The notes below the pieces were generated by a model, which saw only the letters and a program-made list of their open reading frames with translations, did not search any database and was not told where the DNA came from. 25,166 nt of DNA from Phaeoceros laevis (taxonomy: Eukaryota; Anthocerotophyta; Anthocerotopsida; Notothyladales), in the NCBI GenBank assembly GCA_049999765.1, contig JBNGIQ010005407.1:1-25166 (forward strand), in the 5' to 3' direction. Shown one piece after another: positions 19,709-25,166 of this stretch. The translations under genes and the position numbers were made by a program. Numbering within the stretch: position 1 is the first letter of the stretch; each line of letters begins with the position of its first letter.

Positions 19709-22700
19709 TCAGTGTCGGCCCTTACAGCTACAGGACCCTGCCTCGAATCGATGCACACGGTGTGCATCCCGTACAACGATGTTCCTGTTTTCCACCCTTG
19801 ACATAATCTCGGTGGAGGAGTGGCAGTCCCTGCACATCCGCAGGTTTTTCGTTACCAGCAGAGGTGTGCCATCGGGAGTGTTCAAGAGACCAAACGCCAA
19901 AGCTAGCTTCTCAGCATGCCCACACAGTTGATCTTCCTTCTCTTTCTCAGACACGGGCTTCAACACTAGTTTGGTCTGTGGTACATGGTTCCCTTCCTCC
20001 TTCAGACGTTCATTTGTGATCCGAACCTTGCATGAAAGGTCACCCATTTCGTCCCCCACAACAAATGTGTGCACCTGCTTGTTCACCTCAATGCCTGCAA
20101 CTGCAGGTTTCTTGTTAGCTCCTGCCAACTTTCTCAACCTTTCAATCCAATCTACATCCGCCCACCTACCTGCATCTGCGTACATGTTCGCCATGAGCAC
20201 ATACGCAGCGGCATGCTGAGGATCCAGCTCAACAAGACTTTCAAAACACCGTGTTCCCCGCTCTATATCCCCATGACTCTTGCAGGCACTCAGCAATGAC
20301 ATCAACCCAACCGCCTCTTTTTCACACCCAACTAATTTCAGCATCTTCTCTGCCTCACCTAAATGGCCTGCCCGCCCATGAATGTCAACCATGCAATTAT
20401 AGTGCTCATCTGTCGGGTTGAGGCCATGCTGTTCCACCATGGCCTCAAAATAGTGTCGACCCTTACTGACCAGCCCCGCATTACTGCATGCTACAAGAAG
20501 GCAAGTAAATGTGGTGTCATCAGGCTGAATACCAGCCAGTATCATCTCTTCAAAACAAGCTGTAGCCTTGTGGCCTTCATTGTTTCTGCCGTACCCATTT
20601 ATCATGGCATTCCATGTTACCACATTCCTTGTGGACAGACTGTCAAACACTTTGCGTGCTTCTTCCAACTGGCCACATTTCGCATATATATCTACGAGGC
20701 AATTGCCTAGTACTATGTCACCTTCAAGCAGTTCTCTTTTTACAATCCATGCATGCAGCTGCCTGCCCTGCTGAAGAGCACCAGCACTTGCACAAGCTTT
20801 CAGGAGGCAAACATATGTAACACGATCTGCTAAAATCAGGCCCTCCTGCTCCATGCTTGCATACAATGTAAGCGCCTGGGGACCGAGCCCATGCTGAGCA
20901 TAACCATTTATCATAGCGTTCCATGTTACCGCATTCCTTTTGGTCAGACTGTCAAACACTTTACGTGCAGCTTCTAACTGGCCACATTTTGCATACATAT
21001 CTACAAGGCAATTGCCTAGTACTATGTCACCTTCAAGCAGTTCTCTTTTAACAATCCCTGCATGCAGCTTCCTGCCCTGCTGTAGAGCACCAGCACTTGC
21101 ACAAGCTTTCAGGAGGCAAACATACGTAACACGGTCTGCTAAGATCAGGCCCTCCTGCTCCATACTTGCATACAATGTGAGCGCCTGGGGGCCGAGCCCG
21201 TGCTGAGCATACCCATTTATCATAACGTTCCATGTTACCGCATCCCTTGTGGACATACTGTCAAACACTCTGCGTGCATCTTCCCACTGGCCACATTTTG
21301 CATACATATCTACGAGGCAATTGCCTAGTACTATGTCACCTTCAAGCAGTTCTCTTTTTACAATCCATGCATGCAGCTGACTGCCCTGCTGTAGAGCGCC
21401 AGCACTTGCACAAGCTTTCAGGAGGCAAACATATGTAACACGGTCTGCTAAAACCAGGCCTTCCTGCTCCATACTCGCATACAACCCGAGCGCTTGGAGA
21501 CCGAGCCCGTGCTCAGCATACCCATTTATCATGGCAGTCCATGTAACCGCGTCCCTTGTGGACAGACTGTCAAACACTTTGCGTGCATCTTCCAACTGGC
21601 CAAATTTTGCATACATATCTACGAGGCAGTTGCCTAGTACTATGTCACCTTCAAGCAGTTCTCTTTCTACAATCCATGCATGCAGCTGCCTACCCTGCTG
21701 TAGAGCACCAGCACTTGCACAAGCTTTCAGGAGGCAAACATACGTAACACGGGTTGCTAAAATCAGGCCCTCCTGCTCCATACTTGCATACAATGTAAGC
21801 GCCTCGGTGCCGAGCCCGTGCTGAGCATACCCGTTTATCATAACGTTCCATGTTACCGCATTTCTTGTGGACAGACTGTCAAAGACTTTGCGTGCATCAA
21901 CCAACTGGCCACATTTTGCATACATATCTACGAGGCAGGTGCAAACAAAAGAGTCAGGCTGAATGCCACTCTCCAACACATCATTGTGCACCTGCCTGCC
22001 AGATTCCACATCTTCCGCTCTTGCACAAGCTTGCAGGGCAGCGACAAAAATGTGACTATCCGCCTCCAAACCTGAACTGCGCATTTCATTGTACAGTTGA
22101 ATGGCCTCACTAGGTTTCCCCTGTTCAGCGTGCTTAGATATAATGGAGAACCACATGAAGACATCAGGTTTGGCCACCCTTTTGAACACCTGCATCGCCT
22201 CCTGTAATCGGCGTTGACATGCATACATGCGCAAGAGATGGTTACCCAAAAATGCGTTGGACCCGTATCCAAGCTTAATAGTGAGATCATCAAGTCGTCG
22301 CCCCAACACCAGATTTTTTTCAGCCCCGCATCTCCGGATGACTCTGTACAGGAGGGAAGTGGACACACGACATTGTGTGTCCGCTAAATCACTCAAAGCG
22401 TCAACCGCTCGACTTAGCTGCCCATTCTCACAAAGACGTTCGATTGCAGCTTGAGCCGTTCCGTACCCTTGGCATTCCGTCGGAGCGGCAGCATTATGCA
22501 GCAACAAGGGGTTGGATGTAGGCTGAGCAGACCGTCCAACCCGCTTGCCCAAGACAGCCAGCTGAGCATCCACCCAGTCAGATTTGTAGTAGTCCTTCAG
22601 CCATAGGGGCTCCTTGGACTCCTTGTGTCTGAAGTCGGGAGATCGCGCGCTGTTCTTATCCGTCCTGCAGTCCCACCACAATGTGGGGTCCAAGAAATAC

Positions 22701-22903
22701 TGCCTCCGGAGCCACAACCACTCTTGCCGCTCTCGTGCACTGCTATTGTCCGGTATGCCTAGCTTGGCTGCTAAGCAACTGCACGGCATGAATTTGCGGC
22801 TTGTGTAAATCCATAACCTTAGAGGCACATTCGAACTCCCCTCCAACTCCAGGGTGCGGGCATGCCCACCAACTGTTGGCGTCCAGAACCACTGATGTTG
22901 CAT
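19709..22903 (-). CDS. Enlarged PLS-class PPR protein with DYW:KP-type domain
   Basis: This is an intronless minus-strand gene of 1064 codons plus stop, counted from the ATG at 22903 (M-Q-H-Q), which is conserved in the paralogs. The open frame extends 11 codons further upstream, but only to a TTG after a TGA. It has the same architecture and inferred role as the two other full genes, but five P-L-S triplets instead of three. Four 309-bp units (20702-21937) are in exact register and very similar. E1/E2 motifs, K-P-A (932-934), H-A-E (996-998), C-R-D-C-H (1024-1028) and the end K-G-R-H are all present. Key zinc and catalytic residues are intact, so it is probably functional. More triplets should mean a longer RNA footprint. 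Five to six leader residues around C-S-C-L-A-A-K-L-G-I are shared with the gene at 3544-6288. Confidence 0.92.
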   Translation of the reverse strand: MQHQWFWTPTVGGHARTLELEGSSNVPLRLWIYTSRKFMPCSCLAAKLGIPDNSSARERQEWLWLRRQYFLDPTLWWDCRTDKNSARSPDFRHKESKEPLWLKDYYKSDWVDAQLAVLGKRVGRSAQPTSNPLLLHNAAAPTECQGYGTAQAAIERLCENGQLSRAVDALSDLADTQCRVSTSLLYRVIRRCGAEKNLVLGRRLDDLTIKLGYGSNAFLGNHLLRMYACQRRLQEAMQVFKRVAKPDVFMWFSIISKHAEQGKPSEAIQLYNEMRSSGLEADSHIFVAALQACARAEDVESGRQVHNDVLESGIQPDSFVCTCLVDMYAKCGQLVDARKVFDSLSTRNAVTWNVMINGYAQHGLGTEALTLYASMEQEGLILATRVTYVCLLKACASAGALQQGRQLHAWIVERELLEGDIVLGNCLVDMYAKFGQLEDARKVFDSLSTRDAVTWTAMINGYAEHGLGLQALGLYASMEQEGLVLADRVTYVCLLKACASAGALQQGSQLHAWIVKRELLEGDIVLGNCLVDMYAKCGQWEDARRVFDSMSTRDAVTWNVMINGYAQHGLGPQALTLYASMEQEGLILADRVTYVCLLKACASAGALQQGRKLHAGIVKRELLEGDIVLGNCLVDMYAKCGQLEAARKVFDSLTKRNAVTWNAMINGYAQHGLGPQALTLYASMEQEGLILADRVTYVCLLKACASAGALQQGRQLHAWIVKRELLEGDIVLGNCLVDIYAKCGQLEEARKVFDSLSTRNVVTWNAMINGYGRNNEGHKATACFEEMILAGIQPDDTTFTCLLVACSNAGLVSKGRHYFEAMVEQHGLNPTDEHYNCMVDIHGRAGHLGEAEKMLKLVGCEKEAVGLMSLLSACKSHGDIERGTRCFESLVELDPQHAAAYVLMANMYADAGRWADVDWIERLRKLAGANKKPAVAGIEVNKQVHTFVVGDEMGDLSCKVRITNERLKEEGNHVPQTKLVLKPVSEKEKEDQLCGHAEKLALAFGLLNTPDGTPLLVTKNLRMCRDCHSSTEIMSRVENRNIVVRDAHRVHRFEAGSCSCKGRH
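20702..21937 (-). repeat. Four 309-bp tandem units encoding PLS triplets
   Basis: Equivalent bases lie at 20702, 21011, 21320, 21629 and (diverged) 21938, exactly 309 apart. Each unit encodes one S, P and L motif (103 residues). The units are much more alike than the S, P and L motifs within one unit are. Growth by unequal crossing-over is the simplest explanation. The gene at 3544-6288 keeps the same 309-bp register (4981 to 5290) with fewer units. Confidence 0.93.
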
Positions 22904-23389
22904 CCCGTCGGCGGTGCGCAAATCTATTCGGAGCAATCGCAGAGTTTTTCAGCAGTAGCAGGCGTCCACTCAAATCTGGCCTCCTTCCCTCCCCCTTGCA
23001 CGCAAGACAGGCATCGCCTGCGAGACGGCAATACAACCAGAATTTGGGTAAACTCAGAAACAACTACATTCTGTGCAGGTTGCCAAGTAGCTCGGGAGGT
23101 TAGGAGAGACCCACCCCAAGCGGATCCGCCCCGCGGGCCTGCAATGGTCGGGTGGCCCCGCACGGTACCGGCCACCTCACCAGCTGCCCGGTCCCCTCTT
23201 ACCTTTACAAGTCATCACCCTCATTCAGCCATTTTATCTACGGCCAGCATAGCCAGGGTGTGTTAGCTCTCCATGCCAACCAAGACTAAATGATGGAAAC
23301 TTAGCGGGGTTGTGAATTAGGGTAGGTATGCGTTTAGGGCTGGCTACCCTATCTGCTTGATATCTCCTCCGCTACTTCACTTGTGCCAA
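22904..23389. other. 5' flank of the PPR gene and spacer
   Basis: The first ~60 bp resemble the sequence just upstream of the conserved Met in the gene at 3544-6288 (the 'ctgctactgctgaaaaac' block on the minus strand), but here the frame is broken by a TGA. Beyond it I see no gene. A GC-rich patch lies near 23100-23190. About 23240-23390 may be the body of the tRNA-derived element listed next. Confidence 0.45.
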
Positions 23390-23490
23390 GGAGTTAGGCA
23401 GCCGAAAGTGAATTACGTCGACGAGTTTCGAACTCGCGTCTACTGAATGGCAGGTAAGATCCCTCACCACGTGCTAGCTACAGGCAAATT
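23390..23490 (-). mobile_element. tRNA-derived element (SINE head or tRNA relic)
   Basis: On the minus strand a box-A-like TAGCTAGCACGTGG (23467-23480) is followed after 31 nt by a box-B-like GAGTTCGAAAC (23425-23435). The latter sits in a perfect T-arm: CGAG, a seven-base TTCGAAA loop, CTCG (23422-23436). The spacing is right for an internal RNA polymerase III promoter. No matching acceptor stem closes it, and the anticodon arm has an oversized loop, so it is not a working tRNA. A SINE is the likeliest origin; no poly(A) tail or target duplication is visible. Confidence 0.5.
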
Positions 23491-23788
23491 CACATATGTT
23501 GATCAAGTTTTAATAACAATAAAACAGCACCCCGCAGCGAAAGTTAAGGGCTCGCTGTCGTGCTGAAGCATCAGCACTGCTTGTTCAGCAAATTGTACAG
23601 CAATCAAACAAGTTTCAAGTGTCTTGATTGATATCATCGAGTGGACTGGCAGTTGGGAGGACATCTAATTGCTAGTGGCCTTCTGCCGGGCAGTTCCGGG
23701 TAAGCACAATCAGCTGTACACAAGGAAGAGAGGCAGAGATCTCGCTAGATAATCTCACAGAAATACACCGATCCGTCCAGGCTCCCGG
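23491..23788. other. Spacer downstream of the phytocyanin gene
   Basis: I see no gene here. The part nearest 23788 is expected to be the 3' untranslated region of the phytocyanin. Confidence 0.4.
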
Positions 23789-24426
23789 TTAATTTCGATC
23801 TGGAAGGGCTGCAGGTTGGGCGTCCCGTTGGCTAGAAAAAGTATCAGGAGCAGGCTGATTACTGATGACCACGAGAGGAACTCCGTTATGAAGCAGAGGA
23901 GGGAGATCTTCTGCCGGAGTACTACCACCGGGACCCCCAGGCTGGACGGTGACAGAAAACACCATCCCCTGCTGGCAGTCTGAACTAGTGGTGCTACTGG
24001 TGAAGTAGAAGGTGCCTATGTCCATCAACATGAGCCATGTGGTGCCTCCGGTGAAATGGCCCCCATTCTTCACCGTGCAGCTCGACAAGTCATCGGCTGA
24101 CCAAAGCTGGGTCACGTCATGGCTGTTGGGATCGTACAGGAACACTGCGGCATGGCAACAGGCATGTGCTCAGACATGTAGCATGAGGCAATGCACCAAC
24201 GATGGGCCAGGATCCTACACATCTTCTTACTCAGTGTATCGTTGGCATAGAGCGTCAATCCGTCGGCCCAGTTCTGGTAGAAGCCCGGGTCTTGCTGAGG
24301 ATACCAATTGGTGGAGTCTGGAATGCCTCCCACATTGTACTGCCGCTGGGCTTCACCCACGGGAGCGGCAGCCAGCATGAGACTCAGCAGCGAGAGTGCG
24401 ATCCAGGCGATCCTTGAGGACTCCAT
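23789..24426 (-). CDS. Phytocyanin (early-nodulin-like), copper site incomplete
   Basis: Two exons, 24426-24231 and 24144-23789, flank an 86-nt GT-AG intron (donor GTAAG, acceptor CCGCAG). They give 183 residues. The protein opens with a signal peptide (about 1-26: hydrophobic core, A-A-P-V-G-E-A). It continues as a phytocyanin fold: N-W-Y-P, F-Y-Q-N-W-A-D-G-L, N-D-T-L-M-F-L-Y-D-P-N-S-H-D-V. The disulfide cysteines are C88 and C122. Of the four copper ligands, H74 and M126 (C-Q-Q-G-M) remain. The Cys is replaced by T114 in Y-F-T and the His by D121 next to C122. It is thus an early-nodulin-like, non-copper phytocyanin, probably secreted to the cell wall or apoplast. After about residue 133 a proline-rich tail follows, with no hydrophobic GPI signal. 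Its neighbours do not suggest a shared pathway. Confidence 0.87.
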
Positions 24427-24477
24427 AGTTGCAATTGGCGATATCCAAGTGCGGAGCTCCGAATCCTCGACCTGGAA

Positions 24478-24490
24478 CTTATTAATTATC
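24478..24490 (-). promoter_or_regulatory. Possible TATA-like element of the phytocyanin
   Basis: GATAATTAATAAG on the minus strand lies about 50-65 nt upstream of the ATG. It is the only AT-rich core in a GC-rich flank. The match to a TATA box is loose, so this is tentative. Confidence 0.25.
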
Positions 24491-24878
24491 CATCTGCGCC
24501 TCGAGGCTGTCGGCGATGGGCATTTCGATGCGGTCTCACAGCAAGTGAGTCCCGCATCTCGCCTGTCACGCTTTTTTTAGGCTGCCGATGTTTGGGTCCA
24601 GCCCAACACCGACAGCTTGTCACGGTCCTGTAGCGAAAGCGGGCCCGGGGGCGCCATTACCAAGAGGTTAGAGCTTCAGGTTTTGAAGCACGGACACAAG
24701 AGTTGAAGAGATGCTCTGCTTACAGGTCTGTAATCAGATCAATCGAAAGGGATGTGCCCAACTCAAATTCACACACCTAACTCCGGTAAATGTAAATTAA
24801 GTAAGCACATTCACACCCAAGAGAAAGACCACAATCTCTCGCACTCACACCTGAGCACTGGCTAGATCTTCAGTATTC
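24491..24878. other. Spacer between phytocyanin and DYW gene
   Basis: No gene is recognised. About 24785-24878 is the 3' flank of the DYW gene and matches 169-235 in inverted orientation ('gaatactgaagatctagcc', then a 'tctttctcttggg' block). A GC-rich patch occurs near 24640-24655. Confidence 0.5.
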
Positions 24879-25166
24879 TCACGGTCGTCCCTTACAACTG
24901 CAACGCCCGTTTGCGAATCGATGCACACGGTACCCATCCCTTACCACAATGTCTCTCTGTTCAAGCCTTGACATGATTTCCGTGGAGCTGTAGCAGTCAC
25001 TGCACATGCGTAGATTCTTCGTTACCACCAGAGGTGTCCCACTCGGAGTGTTCAACAGACCAAACGCCAGAGCTAGCTTCTCCGGATGCCCACAAAGCAA
25101 ATCTTCCTTTTCCTTCTGTCTCACTGGCTTCAACACCAACTTTGTGTGAGGTACGTGGCCTCCTTC
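24879..25166 (-). CDS. PPR protein with DYW:KP-type domain, 3' end only
   Basis: The minus-strand frame is open from the window edge to TGA at 24879-24881, giving 95 residues of a longer gene. It starts within the DYW domain (G-H-V-P-H-T-K-L-V-L-K-P-V), then has the deaminase motif as H-P-E instead of H-A-E, the zinc motif as C-S-D-C-Y, R-D-I-V-V-R-D, C-S-C and the end K-G-R-P. It differs at only four bases from the overlapping 168 bases at the left edge. One of these changes the His after C-x-x-C to Tyr, a position otherwise His in every copy here and conserved in the family, where it is thought to bind the structural zinc. The copy may be impaired. Confidence 0.85.
   Translation of the reverse strand, partial: EGGHVPHTKLVLKPVRQKEKEDLLCGHPEKLALAFGLLNTPSGTPLVVTKNLRMCSDCYSSTEIMSRLEQRDIVVRDGYRVHRFANGRCSCKGRP

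Noticed and set aside
20640-21950. Regularly spaced repeats resembling a CRISPR array
   Set aside because: The repeats are coding, 309 bp long and without spacers; they are PLS triplets of a PPR gene.
23395-23485. A functional tRNA gene
   Set aside because: The T-arm is good, but no 7-bp acceptor stem closes and the anticodon loop has about ten bases.

Overview
The window is nuclear DNA of a land plant. Open reading frames of the PLS-class pentatricopeptide repeat (PPR) family dominate it. It also holds a multi-exon ankyrin-repeat/Raf-like kinase and a two-exon phytocyanin, both with GT-AG introns. The PPR genes carry a DYW deaminase-like domain of an unusual type: the PG box reads K-P-A instead of P-G, and the proteins end in C-x-C-K-G-R-(P/C/H) instead of DYW. 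This matches what I know of the DYW:KP variant reported in hornworts, ferns and some lycophytes, the plants that perform reverse U-to-C organelle RNA editing. Short introns (about 98-219 nt) and dense genes favour a hornwort; a fern or Isoetes-like lycophyte is the alternative. The species cannot be fixed from the sequence.

Layout. 1-168 (+) is the 3' end of a DYW:KP gene ending in GRP. About 169-3540 has no recognisable gene, only small repeats, an AT-rich hairpin and a GC-richer island. 3544-6288 (+) is a complete intronless PPR-DYW gene (three PLS triplets). 6289-8600 has no recognised gene. About 8630-10190 (-) is a decayed PPR gene of the same family, part of which was duplicated after it decayed. 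About 10250-11230 (+) is a second broken PPR gene of a different subfamily, interrupted by a 16-bp minisatellite. 11699-14472 (+) is an 11-exon ankyrin-kinase. 15935-18457 (-) is a second full PPR-DYW gene containing an artefactual 10-N gap. 19709-22903 (-) is a third, enlarged by 309-bp tandem units to five PLS triplets. About 23390-23490 (-) is a tRNA-derived element. 23789-24426 (-) is a phytocyanin without a complete copper site. 24879-25166 (-) is the 3' end of another DYW:KP gene, almost identical to the one at the left edge but inverted.

The PPR loci share 5' leader, coding and 3' flanking sequence, so they arose by local segmental duplication and inversion. The whole range is visible: intact paralogs, expansion of internal repeats, a frameshifted leader and decayed relics. 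If the DYW:KP assignment holds, the window is a birth-and-death cluster of candidate organelle U-to-C RNA-editing factors. The kinase and the phytocyanin appear to be unrelated neighbours.
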